Positions 12,180 through 24,244 of a stretch of 64,000 nucleotides of DNA are shown here, one piece after another. Where the stretch lies: positions 58,722,759 through 58,786,758 of the forward strand of contig NC_087063.1 of assembly GCF_963678635.1 (NCBI RefSeq), written 5' to 3'. The position numbers were made by a program, and so were the translations under genes. Position 1 is the first letter of the stretch. Each line of letters begins with the position of its first letter. The notes beneath the pieces are model-generated. The model was given only the letters and a program-made list of their open reading frames with translations, had not been told where the DNA came from and ran no database searches. The DNA comes from Symsagittifera roscoffensis (Eukaryota; Xenacoelomorpha; Acoela; Convolutidae).

Positions 12180-12686
12180 ATTTTGGGAGACTTTATGTTT
12201 GTTCATAATTGTAAACCTCAGTAATGCTTTTTGATGTTTTGAATGTTTGGTAATTGAAATATTATTGGTTTAAAACTATTTTTTCTCACTGAAGTGTATA
12301 TTTAGAGCTATATTATCTGAGGAAAAGTCAGACAAAACATTCAAACTAATCGAAATTGACACAAAACATTGACCTATTATCAGTCAGTTATTGCATAAAA
12401 AATTATAGAAAAAATTATTTAATTACTATTTTTTTTTTCTAAATTTAGGTAAATTTTGTCTGATTTGAACAAAATTACAAAGAAGAAGGTAGTTGAAAAC
12501 CTTTAATAATTTTTGAATTTCTGTATTTAATTGGTTAATTTCTTTTTTTTGCCATAATTTGAGTTTTTGATTGGCTACATCAATTTCTAAATGATGGAAA
12601 AAGTTTTTATGGTGATACAAGATAAACTAAAACTGATAAAAGCAACTCGAGTTTTTTAAGTTCCTTTGTTTATTTAATTAAGAAAA

Positions 12687-13159
12687 ATGTTTCTATCAAA
12701 AGCGTTTTCAATATCTGATATTGACATTCACCAGATTTTAGAATTGAACTACTGCAAAAAACTACAAGAGTGGTGGACAGATGACGTTGATAGAGATTGT
12801 ATTGGTTTTAACTTGTATAGAAACACAGAAAGTTCAATGATTTTGTTAAAAAGGTGGAGAGGAGATAAATCAGAAATAAACCAGAAGAAGAGTACTACCA
12901 GATTTATCAACAATATTTTTATTTAGAAGAGTTAACTCAGATTGAGTGGTTTATCAGTAAAAAAAAAACAACGGAAGAGCCTATGAAGCAAAAATTGGAG
13001 ATAAGGAACATTATTTCGATTACTGTTTTGTATTTGAAACAAACACAAAGTCTAGATTTGTCAGTATATCTTTTCATCGATTATCGAAGTTTAAAAGACT
13101 TCCAGTTGTTTATATTACAATATACTAAAAAGAAAATAATAAAATATATTTCTTGGTGA
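12687..13159 (+). pseudogene. Frameshifted ~150-codon gene of the Polinton-like element
   Basis: A frame from ATG 12687 reads 79 codons (SISDIDIHQILELNYCKK, then a WWTDDVDRDCIGFNLYRN stretch). Near 12880 protein-like sequence passes into another frame with EEEYYQIYQQYFYLEEL and continues about 85 codons to a stop at 13157-13159. Aromatic and acidic residues are frequent across the join. I infer a single broken gene of unknown function. A poly(A) tract at 12958-12969 lies in the second frame and could itself be a slippage site. Confidence 0.4.
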
Positions 13160-13845
13160 TTTCTTTTTTCATTGGTTAGAAATCGAACAAATCAATAAAT
13201 TTTTGATCGAAATTTCAAAATTTGAATTGAGTATCGGAAAAACAAAATAAACCAGACAAGAAATCTCATTTATCTCACTTTGGTGTCAAATTTATATGTC
13301 AGTCATGGCAGAAAAATTCAGTAATAATAACTGATTGGAAGTTTCATAAACATAGTTTTGTTCTGATCTATAAAATATTTTAAAATCTGTGAATACTTCA
13401 TTCTGATTGGTTATTACCACAAAAATTAATGTGAAGGAATGCTCAATTCTCATTGTTTGATATCAGAAAAGAAAAAAGTTTCCTTATAAAAAGAGCTGGA
13501 TTCCGATTGGTTGATATCAAAAAAGATGAAAACTTCCTTGTAAGTAATGCTCGATTCTGATTGATTGATATCAGAAAAGATAAAAATTTCCTTATAATTA
13601 ATGCTCGATTCTGATTGGTTGATAGCAAAACTTTTGAAAACTCCATGGTTAGATTGGATGAATTTTACTTCAGCTGGGCTAAATAGTATATCTATTCTGA
13701 TTTTCTTTCACGTTAAAAACAATTGGTTAAGAAATTAGCTGTTTTTTTTTTTACTTTTATTCATTTTTTGAAGCTATTCAACTTTTCTTTTCTCAAAAAT
13801 TGGGACATTCTAAATCTCCCACTTTTTCTTTCTCTCTTTATTGAG

Positions 13846-14091
13846 ATGCCGTCACTGAATAGAAACGAAAGAGTTGCATGTCTTGAATGTGGAAGAGAAT
13901 ACACATGTAAAGATGCGTCAAGACATCGAAAGCACTGTGACGTTTTGAAGTATTCCAGTTGTAACTTTTATACATATAGCAGCGAGGAACTTTCTAATCA
14001 TATTAAGAAGAAGCAATGTCAACATAATGTTAAATTATATGCTCAAAACTGCAAACAGACTCCGAGAGAAGGAAAAAATATATATTTTTAA
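13846..14091 (+). CDS. Small C2H2-type zinc-finger protein, copy 1
   Basis: 81 codons from the ATG at 13846. The start is chosen over an in-frame upstream start because a T/C-rich tract ending in AG directly precedes this ATG, as in nematode trans-splice or splice acceptors. The protein has two zinc-binding units. The first is CLECGREYTCKDASRHRKHC (Cys-x2-Cys, then His-x3-His and Cys). The second has a CNFYTYSSEELSNHIKKKQC block with a following Cys and His. Such fingers usually bind nucleic acid or protein. A 2-base deletion near the end, relative to copy 2, changes the last ~12 residues, so copy 2 may be the original form. Confidence 0.6.
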   Translation: MPSLNRNERVACLECGREYTCKDASRHRKHCDVLKYSSCNFYTYSSEELSNHIKKKQCQHNVKLYAQNCKQTPREGKNIYF

Positions 14092-15586
14092 TAAAAACAG
14101 AAAATACTTTGAAAAATAATTTTAACTGAATCTGAAAAGTCTATACACTAACTTGAAAAACTTCTAGAAATTATACGGTTTTTTCATCATTATTCTATTT
14201 CTGTCATTTCTTTTTTTATTCAAAGGTTCTGATTGATGATAACACCAGCAACAATCGAGTTCAAATTATCGTGAAACTTTCAATACTTTCAAAAGAAATC
14301 GATCCAAAAACCTTTAATCTACAGTAAAAACATTGTTTGCAAGCTTGCAGAGATTTTGTTGCGATAAATTTGTAGTAAAATTGAATCACATATGCTAAAG
14401 AGTGCTTAACTGGATATTTATAAAACATCGATTAATTGAAAGGTTTTGCCTAGTGACCATATTTAAGTTTTCCTTACTTAGTGCTTGTAAAAGTAATCAG
14501 AGTAGTGCGTAGCAGATATTGAGGATTGATTTACTAAGTATTATGGTTTTCTTTTGCTTTTTTCAACGATTCAGAAAACAACTGATAACTGAACTGGAAA
14601 AGATGAAAAAATGTATGTTTTGCTAGCATTTGAAAATTTCAAGATAAAAAAATACATCATTCTCAACAAAAAAAATTACTTCAGTATAGAAATTAAGAGT
14701 TGAAACAGCAACATACAGCTATCAGGTCGAGAAAATAGTTTGAAGTTTTTTTTTAAAGGATTTATGGTATTAATTCTGCTTCGGATTAGTGAACGTTCGT
14801 TGAAATGATACATTTTCGCCTCTAAAACTCAATTTTCAAATAGAACCTTGTTCAAACTGGATTAAGTTGGAAGATAGTAGATGAAGCAGAAACTGAGAAA
14901 ATATCAAATTGAGATAGAAACTCAATTTATTTTCATTAGGAATTTTGAGATTTTTTAATTTAAATTTAGCTAATATCTTGAGAAAAAAATTCAACATAAA
15001 AGTGTAATGTTTGGAAATTTTTTTTATCATTTGATATACTAGGTTAACTTAAAAATAAATTCAAATTTTTTGAAAATAATTTGTTGTGAAGTAAACCCAA
15101 CTCCAACACCTTTTGGAAGATGATACATGAAGCATAAATCAAAAATTAACAGTTTTGTTCTGATCTATAAAATATTTTAAAATCTGTGAATACTTCATTC
15201 TGATTGGTTATTACCACAAAAATTACTGTGAAGGAATGCTCAATTCTCATTGTTTGATATCAGAAAAGAAAAAAGTTTCCTTATAAAAAGAGCTGGATTC
15301 CGATTGGTTGATATCAAAAAAGATGAAAACTTCCTTGTAAGTAATGCTCGATTCTGATTGATTGATAGCAAAACTTTTGAAAACTCCATGGTTAGATTGG
15401 ATGAATTTTACTTCAGCTGGGCTAAATAGTATATCTATTCTGATTTTCTTTCACGTTAAAAACAATTGGTTAAGAAATTAGCTGTTTTTTTTTACTTTTA
15501 TTCATTTTTTGAAGCTATTCAACTTTTCTTTTCTAAAAAATTGGGACATTCTAAATCTCTCACTTTTTCTTTCTCTCTTTATTGAG

Positions 15587-15862
15587 ATGCCGTCACTGAA
15601 TAGAAACGAAAGAGTTGCATGTCTTGAATGTGGAAGAGAATACACACGTAAAGATGCGTCAAGACATCGAACGCACTGTGACGTTTTGAAGTATTCCAGT
15701 TGTAACTTTTATACATATAGCAGCGAGGAACTTTCTAATCAAATTAAGAAGAAGCAATGTCAACATAAAGTTAAATTATATGCTCAAAACTCTGCAAACA
15801 GACTCCGAGAGAAGGAAAAAATATATATTTTTAATAAAAACAGAAAATACTTTGAAAAATAA
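15587..15862 (+). CDS. Small C2H2-type zinc-finger protein, copy 2
   Basis: 91 codons; same upstream pyrimidine tract and ATG context as copy 1. It differs by a handful of residues: Arg for Cys after EYT, HRTHC for HRKHC, and Gln for His in the second finger (SNQIKKKQ). The last change replaces a probable zinc ligand. The C-terminus continues with a lysine-rich tail in the frame that copy 1 has lost. Function unknown; a regulatory DNA-binding role in the element is a guess. Confidence 0.55.
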   Translation: MPSLNRNERVACLECGREYTRKDASRHRTHCDVLKYSSCNFYTYSSEELSNQIKKKQCQHKVKLYAQNSANRLREKEKIYIFNKNRKYFEK

Positions 15863-16899
15863 TTTTAACTGAATCTGAAAAGTCTATACACTAACTTGAA
15901 AAACTTCTAGAAAATATACGGTTTTTTCATCATTATTCTATTTCTGTCATTTCTTTTTTTATTCAAAGGTTCTGATTGATGATAACACCAGCAACAATCG
16001 AGTTCAAATTATCGTGAAACTTTCAATACTTTCAAAAGAAATCGATCCAAAAACCTTTAATCTACAGTAAAAACATTGTTTGCAAGCTTGCAGAGATTTT
16101 GTTGCGATAAATTTGTAGTAAAATTGAATCACATATGCTAAAGAGTGCTTAACTGGATATTTATAAAACATTGATTAATTGAAAGGTTTTGCCTAGTGAC
16201 CATATTTAAGTTTTCCTTACTTAGTGCTTGTAAAAGTAAACATAGAGTAGTGCGTAGCAGATATTGAGGATTGATTTACTAAGTATTATGGTTTTCTTTT
16301 GCTTTTTTCAACGATTCAGAAAACAATTGATAACTGACCTGGAAAAGATGAAAAAATGTATGTTTTGCTAGCATTTGAAAATTTCAAGATAAAAAAATAC
16401 ATCATTCTCAACAAAAAAATTACTTCAATATAGAAATTAAGAGTTGAAACAGCAACATACAGCTATCAGGTCGAGAAAATAGTTTGAAGTTTTTTTGAAA
16501 AGGATTTATGGTATTAATTCTGCTTCGGATTAGTGAACGTTCGTTGAAATGATACATTTTTCCCTCTAAAACTCAATTTTCAAATAGAACCTTGTTCAAA
16601 CTGGATTAAGTTGGAAGATAGTAGATGAAGCAGAAACTGAGAAAATATCAAATTGAGATAGAAACTCAATTTATTTTCATTAGGAATTTTGAGATTTTTT
16701 AATTAAAATTTAGCTAATATATTACATCTTGAGAAAAAAATTCAACATTAAAGTGTAATGTTCGGAATTTTTTTTTATCATTTGATATACTAGGTTAACT
16801 TAAAAATAAATTCAAATTTTTTGAAAATAATTGGTTGTGAAGTAAACCCAACTCCAACACCTTTTGGAAGATGATACATGACGCATAAATCGAAAATTT

Positions 16900-18329
16900 G
16901 CTTTCAAGATCTACATTTCATTCTTTTGGATAAAAAAAATTTGATGTAGAAAGATTTTTAGAGAAAATAATATGGAGCCTGCTGAATAAATTTCGCAAAA
17001 TTATTCAAATGTTACAGTTTGCACCTTGATTTCCTTTCCTTAATCGATGTTTTTGAGAACAGATCTTTTAGATGTTATAAATGTTGCAGAAATATGGAAC
17101 TAACTTCCCCTTGCGTATTTCTACTTCCGAAGGTTTTGCAGATTATAAACAATAGAGCTGCTCTTAATTTTTTCTAAGAAATCAACGTAAAAACACACCT
17201 TTATATTCTCAAAATATACATGTGCTTTCGAATGCTTAAAATAGCACCGATTATTTCTCACTTCGACATTTTTGAGAAACCTTCCGACAAAAAACAAGAA
17301 TAAAAAGCAATTTACAAACTATTTTGCAAGAAAAGTGATTGTTAATGATCACAAAAGTTGGGTTTTTGCTGAAACAGCTTGCTGTAGTAACTAAACAAGG
17401 GCATCTAAAGGAGAACATGTACAAATTACATGGTAATAATTAGACGTTATCAGTTCTAATTTTATCTCTGCCAACAAATTGTTCGTTCAATTGATACTAT
17501 TTTCTCCTAAATTCCTCAGTTCTGACTAAACTTTCTAGCAAAGTGAGGGCAAGAGCGATAACATGCAATAAGCAGAAAGCAAGAAAAAGCTTAAGACATT
17601 GCAAATTTCTACGGAAAAACCGTGAAAAATTATGTTGTAGAAGCAACAGAGATAATCATCGGTTTTGAAGAAGATTTTGTTGAATATCATACAATCTAAT
17701 TTACTGTTATGATAAATACACCCAACTTTTAGTCAATTTAAGCAGTAAAATACTCAATTTTTATCAATGATCTGAAACTTAATATTATTAATAATGTTAA
17801 AAACGTCTCAGAAGTTGTAATTTTGTACAAGTTTGGGTTATTCTTTGAGAAAAAACTGAGGAGCTGGATCATGGAGTTTGATATAGAAATTTCAATAAAT
17901 ATTGCTCATATTGTTCAATTGAATTGAGATTTTTAGGTGAACTCTCCTTGAATTGAACAAAAATTCAGTTAATTACACAAATGAAATTTTACAAATGGAA
18001 AACTTTGGATAGATTTGATTAATTTTTACTTTCTTGAAAATTACGATTAACTACCTTATTTTCCCGAGAAATCGGAAGTATCAATATTGATTCGACTAAT
18101 ACGAACTTTAAATGTTCACAGCATTAAATAAACCGCTTTTAAGCTAAAATTATGGTAAATTTTATCGTATTTCATTAATTTGAGAGAAGAATTTCTATTC
18201 CATGAATTTCCATATTTCTATTCAAAGTTTTGTATGTGTCTCAACATGATGCCAATTGAAATACAATTTGAGCTTAATTTTAGACTCTAAACGTATTTAC
18301 TTTTTATTCAATTAGATCAGAAGCAACAA
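16900..18329. other. Non-coding interior of the Polinton-like element
   Basis: Strongly AT-rich with many stops in all frames. I see no ORF, motif or repeat that can be supported. Eroded genes of an originally longer element could lie here but are not detectable by eye. Confidence 0.5.
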
Positions 18330-19027
18330 AAAACTAGCCAAAACCTTGAGATTTCTGCAATTCTTTCCAAAAATTTGAAATTTTTGCAATTTTTTCCAAA
18401 TACTTAAAATTTTTCCATTTTTTTCCAAAAACTTTGACTTTTTTGAAGTTTAATGAAGCTTAAAGGAATTATGAGCTTTCCCTTTGATATTCAGAACCGT
18501 ATTTAACCTGCTTCTGAGCTTATTAGGGTAAATTTTATCATATTCTAATGTTTTGAGTGAAAATTGTGGAAAAAATCCATAGATTATCTTATTAATGAGT
18601 TATTAGTTCAAATTATATCAAATCTTATCGTGTTTTAGTTTTTTTTGAAAGATTTTTTTGATAAAGATTCCAAGTTTTTGCCCAAAAACTCTTACCATTG
18701 ACTTACCATGTACCAAAAAACTAAATACGTAACCTTAATTACACAACCTACACGTAATTAACCAGTAATAATTAACAATTAGATAACGCGCGCCGAGATT
18801 TTTGCGAAAAAACTAGACACTTCTACACAAAGTCCAAAAAAATAACGTTTTTCTTTCTCACACCATTACACTGAAACCGTACCATTGGTATTCCCTATCT
18901 TAATACATTGTAGACTCTATACCTAATGTTAAAACATAGCTGGGAGACCGGATGTTCTATTCCATATCTTAAGCATGGGGGTCTCCCACCACCCCCCACC
19001 CCCTGATCAGCCTCAACCTCTGCTACT
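18330..19027 (-). repeat. Right terminal inverted repeat of the Polinton-like element
   Basis: Inverted counterpart of 9544-10280. The outermost 18 bases differ from the left end by one base. The shared inner landmarks are the GGTCTCCCAGCTATG block, the GGCGCGCGTTATCTAATTG block and the 'aagctcataat' block. The G run is shorter and interrupted here. Confidence 0.8.
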
Positions 19028-20143
19028 CGCGAACTCAAAGGCAATGAGCAATCAATTCTAAAAACAAGATTTGCATTCATTTAGAGAATACCCTGGCATC
19101 ACCCAATTAAAACGTTGGGAAATCTAAACTTGGAGTTTTTAAAATTCAGGTTTTTGTATTTTTTGCGGCAAAATCGCAAAAATTGTCATATCTCGTTTAC
19201 TTGAAGGATTGGGGATTCATATTTGGAGGCCAATTTTGTAATCCATGGAATAACTTTGAAAGCGCCCACCATAGGTTTGCTCACAAATTTGGTGGAATAA
19301 ATGCTGAAACGAAAAACCGTTTCATAATGTATAGATGGATGAATGTCACCTTTACACTGCCCTATAACGTGCTGCCCTCCTCCTCCGTTTCCACGCTCAC
19401 ATCACAGCTACAGCCTTACATCCGGGCCTCGCAGGTGGCCTATTATTCATTAACTGGAAAATCGACTGAGCTTTTTATACATGGCAAGATATACGTTATG
19501 CGCATAACCATTGCAAAAAACGCTTGAACATGGCACAAGTCAAGATTCATGTCACACGCATTTAAATATAGCATAGCTAAATTATAGATTATTCAAAACT
19601 GTGGCAAAATTCCTGGAGCTCAGTTTAGTAGACCATTGCAGGAATGCATCACTCTTTCAATTATAACTTGAATCAAAAGAAAAAATTACCATTTAGGTTA
19701 AATCATGAAAAAACTCCGTGCTTTTGCAACTAAGTCGACAAAAACTAAGCACCAGCCATATCAATTTCGAAGATAATTTTTTCAGGTATAACAAATTGTC
19801 CGACAAAATCATTTGATTGCTTTATTTATAATCAATTCAGAAATTATTCAGCGCGAAAAAGCAACATACATAACTCAGACGACAAAGGTCTACACATAAA
19901 AAAAAACACTTTACTTGCACATCGAAATTAATTTCAATACACAAGTGTATGTCAAACGTTTTATGTTTTCTTTTCTATCAGTTCATAAAAATATTATAAC
20001 ATCATTAGATATACATAGTTACAGAAGCGAAGCAGCTCTGTGGCATGTTTCACACAGAGGCGAAACACGACAAAACGCAGCTCTATGAAGAGCAAGAACA
20101 AAAATTAGAAATAAGCCTCGAATTAGTTTAAAAATTCAGCAAC

Positions 20144-20210
20144 ATCTGAGATTCGAACCTGTGACCTAGAGATTAAGCAACTCACACACTAACCACTCAG
20201 CCACGGAAGC
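20144..20210 (-). repeat. tRNA-like sequence with strong A and B boxes
   Basis: The minus strand starts GCTTCCG and has an A box with TGGCTGAGTGGTTAGTG and a B box GGTTCGAATCT about 30 nt further. These resemble a Ser/Leu-type tRNA 5' half and T loop. The T stem and acceptor stem do not pair convincingly, so this is a tRNA pseudogene or tRNA-derived SINE head rather than a working tRNA. Confidence 0.5.
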
Positions 20211-22885
20211 TTAATAGGCGCCAAACACTAGCCACAAATTAAGCAGAAAACAGATGCTATGCAATTTCTAACGCTACATTGAAATTTCTAAACACAGAGG
20301 CGAAGCAGAGCTTCGCACCACTTGCGATACCACACATACAGCATTGCAAGCTAGCAGACAGGAAATGAAGCAAAAGCCACTACGTCCAAAACAAATTAGA
20401 ACATTTCGAAAAAACTACAAAATTTTCAGAAAATTGTTTGGAATGATGTTCAATTTGACAAAACACCATAACTGGCATTTAATAAAAATTCAGACACAAA
20501 ATTTATCGGCAACTAAGCCGGCAAAAGTAGGTTAGACTATCTCTGAGCAAAATTGCTTTCAATTGAAAAACTTTTGAAAGGTCTGAAAATCTAAAATTTT
20601 GCGCTCCCCCTCCGGAAACAATTTAAATATCTATTTATCCTTTGAAAGAACGCTTAACTATGTCACTTACTCAATAAAACATAAGCCAAACAAACCAGCG
20701 AAAAAAAACACCCTGAAAATTTTGCGCTTGAATTTGACTGGTGCTTATTTTTTGTCCGCTTAGTTGCCTGAGTCATTTCTATACGTAAAACTATAAGTAA
20801 AAAACTATAAGTGAAAAAACTATAAGTAAAACAAATGTGCGATTTGCACTGAAAAAAGAAGTAAAAATAAAAAATAAAATTACCACAGTAAACGAGTATA
20901 TACAACATCTTTAAAAATCCATACGATACACATCCGAAAATTAAGAAAAATTTCAGAGCGAAAATAGGTAGCATGATCTAAAACACTTGCTTTCGCAAAT
21001 AGGACAGAGATGGGACAGAAAATTTTTCTGACAATCTCTACACTCGCTTGAAAATTTGGAATTTTACATCCCACCAATATATGCATTTAAAAAACAGTGA
21101 TTCCCAGCTATGCAGGAAGTTGATTAGCTTATAAAAACTCTGAGCATTGTACTTGTTAAAAGAAACCTATTCGACGTGGACTCATCTTTCATCAATTGAT
21201 TTTTTCTTATACCATCCCTTGAGAATAAGGCTGTCTGAACCCATTGCCAAACATAGCCGACAGATGAGCGGAAAATTGTAACACATAGGCGGAGCTGAGA
21301 TTCGCATCACCGATACAAAACAGAAAATAAAAATCGAAAATGTTGAAAATACTACATCTATCAAAATGAATAAGGTTAGTTTGAAAACGAAAACGTGCCA
21401 GGACAATAGAATAAAACATTACATCGAAAGGAAATTTACCAGGCTGTATCAAAGCCAAAAAAAAACTTAGCTGAAAACCTTTGAGCCGAAAAGTTCAGCA
21501 AGACCTCATTAGTCCCCACACTCTCAAAACACGCACACGAAAACCCTATTCGTGCGTCAAATGAAACAAAATGAAAAAAGATTCAAAAAAAATAGAACAT
21601 TTGTAAAAAAAAAAAGATAATTCGAAAAAACTTTTGAAAACCAATTCGACAATAATTCAAAAACTTAAAACTTATTTTTATTAGTTCAACAAAAATTGAT
21701 AAAAAACGAATGAAACAGAAAATAACATAAGAACTAGAACTAGACACAGTTTACGGGAAAATCTAAAATTTTGAAAAGCTATGAAGCCAAAAAAACGCCG
21801 ATTTTTCCACAAAAAAAAAGAAAATCCGAGCGGACAAGAACACGTTGACAGAAAAAAAAAAAACGGTTTACCAAAATAATTTTTAAAAAAGTTACTCAAA
21901 ATTAAAGCAAAAGATATGCCATTGGAGTATTCTTAAGAAAGATGAGAGTGAGAAAAATTTTAATTAGCGATCAAAAAAGGAAAAATGATAAATGCGACAA
22001 GCAATTCCAAATAAAATTATGGAAAATTTTGATGATAATAAGTTCTGATTTGACAGCACTTCAAGATTGCTCGGTACTATTTTTACTGTCCTAACACAAT
22101 GAAACTACGCAAAACAGGAGAACAAAAAATTAGCAGACAGCAACTCAAATTGACTTTGCAAAACGATGAACTCGACTAGCAATTTTAGTTTGAATTATCA
22201 AAAATTTTGAACTTAATTGATTCTTAGTTGCTGGAAAATCAGGCTTGCTTGGTTCTCGTTCGATTTTCAATTGTAACAGCTACTTGTCAAAACAATTTGA
22301 GCTAAAAAGCAATGAGAACATATTTTGAATTGATGAAAAAAAATGCGAAAAAAAAAACAAACTCAATAACCTAAACCAAAAAAAACTTGATAAACACAGC
22401 TGACTGAACAAACAAAAGCATAAAAAGTTAAAACCAAAGTTATTGTGCAAACTAAAAACAACAGGAAAAAATTGATTTGATTTTTGTTTTTCATTTTTAA
22501 AATTTTCACTGGTATTAGGAAGGTTCTGGGAATAGATTTAGACGTGTCCAAAACATTTATTAACATTTCAACCATTCTTAGAAAAACCAACAAAAAGTAT
22601 TTTAAAAAAATCATTAGGAAAATGAGCCGACGGAAATAAAGCCGACACTCAAGTGCCGAAAAAAAATTATAATAATTCATAACAGGCACACAAGGCCCAT
22701 ACCTAATACGCAAATACTACATTTACCTGCAGTAAAACACTTGCGAACAAATTCTTGTACGAATTTTGTGGACTAAGTTGTTTAAGGGAAAAAAGTCTAA
22801 TACCCGGTTGCAAAACCCTTGCTTATCGCAAGTGTAAACAAAATTAAGACAAATAAAAAGTAAGTAAATTTTTCTCACCCTCATA

Positions 22886-22911
22886 ACACACACACACACA
22901 CACACACACAA
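22886..22911. repeat. (CA)n microsatellite
   Basis: An uninterrupted run of 13 ACs in non-coding sequence. Confidence 0.95.
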
Positions 22912-23200
22912 AATAATGTTCAAAACCAGAGTACTGTCCTGCTTGAAGCAAAAGGTGTAACAAAAGGGGCCAATCGAGTAGTATAAGCAAAAGCGATCCC
23001 GAAAATTCCAAAGCCATAACAAAAGCGGAAAAGCGGTTTGAGTTTTCAAATAATCCCCAAAAGTTTACCGAAAATGATCGCAGGTTATTTTTCAAAACTC
23101 CAACTCAAGGTTTCCACATCATGAACATAATTTTTTGCGTGATTTTATCGCTCGAGTTGTCTGGGTAAAAACAGCAGGCGGAGGCGGAGCAATAAGCAGG

Positions 23201-23512
23201 CGGAGGCGGAGCAATAAGCAGGATGGTCCAAGTGCAGAATAGATCCAAGAGCAGAAAAACAGAAAAACTTCAGTTTTTATTAGTTAGTCTGTAAATTAGA
23301 TTAATTTGATCAAGAATTTTTTTAAAAAAGTAATCAAAAAATTTAATTAGTAAATTCATGCATACTTTATTCGTTTTCTTGGTAATTGTTGACGATTCTA
23401 ATAATGTTTTATCAATTAGCCCGTATAAACCAATATAAGTCAACATTTTTCTGTTTTTCTGCTCTTGGACCCATTGTGCTCTTAGACCATTCTGCTTATT
23501 GCTCCGCCTCCG
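23201..23512. mobile_element. MITE-like element with ~65-bp TIRs
   Basis: The left end reads CGGAGGCGGAGCAATAAGCAG and continues through 'ccaagagcagaaaaacagaaaaa'. The right end at about 23447-23512 is its near-perfect reverse complement. The ~180-bp interior is AT-rich and non-coding. Just outside the left end a 22-bp segment (GCAGGCGGAGGCGGAGCAAT plus AA) is directly duplicated (23174-23195 and 23196-23217), which blurs the exact terminus and any target duplication. Confidence 0.7.
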
Positions 23513-24109
23513 TTTAAAAGCTACTTATTTGTGTTTTTTCGCTTGTGTTTGCCTCTCTGTTGAAAATTATGTTAATCGATTTCTGTAAGGTGCGGGTAAT
23601 TGAGCTCCAAGATATTTTGCTCAGTTTTTCCGTAGAATTTTTGTCGAAATCTTTTTTTTTCTCATTTTACTCTCAAAAACAAGCTATTAGTGAAGCCTCT
23701 TGTCTTCAAATATCTAAAATTTATATTTTAACTTATAACAAAATTTTTTAAAAAAATCATTTTTTCCTCTTCCACCAACAAAAAGCTTTGATTTTGGCAA
23801 ATATGATTGATGACATCACAGTATAAAAGAGCATCGATAATCGTGGCAAGCCTCATAGAGCATCAAGTTTTTCTGAATCGGAAATCAAGAATTCAAATTT
23901 TTCTTTTCAAGTAATATTTCCAATAGGCTTTTTTGTATGATTAGTGTCATCCTACTGAAACTCGAGTAGCCAGTTTCAGCAAAGATAACAGACTCTTCCG
24001 GCCGGAGAAAAAAATGTAAAAAATAACAGTTTTTGTGAATTTTGTCAAAAATTTTTTTAAAGCGAGACGACAACACTAATTTTAAGATGCCCTTCCGACA
24101 TGTTATTTG

Positions 24110-24244
24110 AAAGCATAAAATATTCGTTGCTTTGCTATTATTGACATTTCTGATTATTATTTTACCGATTAGCTTGAAGAAGTTGATATTTTTCTATTTT
24201 TCTGCTCTTGGACCCATTCTGCTCTTAGACCACTCTGCTTATTG
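24110..24244. mobile_element. Right-half fragment of the same MITE family
   Basis: Aligns with the right interior and right TIR of the element at 23201-23512: the shared 'tttctgctcttggaccc' block, then 'gctcttagacca' and 'tctgcttattg'. It lacks the terminal GC-rich CTCCGCCTCCG. The left half is absent. Confidence 0.65.

Larger units (their letters stand above)
13354..16899. repeat. ~1.8-kb tandem duplication containing a zinc-finger gene
   Basis: Unit 1 is 13354-15150 and unit 2 is 15151-16899; both begin AGTTTTGTTCTGATCTATAA. They are nearly identical. Unit 1 has one extra copy of a short internal repeat at about 13440-13640, built on 'gattctgattggttgatatc' with ~60-bp spacing. Unit 2 has small indels. 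The duplication is confined to the interior of the Polinton-like element and doubles its only recognisable gene. Confidence 0.9.
9538..19033. mobile_element. Polinton/Maverick-like DNA transposon with 6-bp TSD and ~0.7-kb TIRs
   Basis: The element proper is 9544-19027 (9484 bp). It begins AGTAGTAGAGGTTGAGGC and ends with the near-perfect reverse complement, GCCTCAACCTCTGCTACT. It is flanked on both sides by CGCGAA (9538-9543 and 19028-19033). A 6-bp target duplication, AG...CT termini and TIRs of several hundred bp are the established signature of Polintons/Mavericks. Full-length Polintons are usually 15-20 kb and encode PolB, an RVE integrase, a packaging ATPase, a protease and capsid proteins. 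None of these is recognisable here. It is therefore either a non-autonomous derivative, a heavily eroded copy, or a different transposon with the same end structure. Confidence 0.75.

Noticed and set aside
19183-19527. 114-codon plus-strand frame right of the Polinton-like element
   Set aside because: No recognisable domain, no splice or promoter context, and composition changes midway; kept only as a note.
20144-20210. Functional tRNA gene
   Set aside because: A and B boxes are good, but T and acceptor stems do not pair, so it is listed as tRNA-like.
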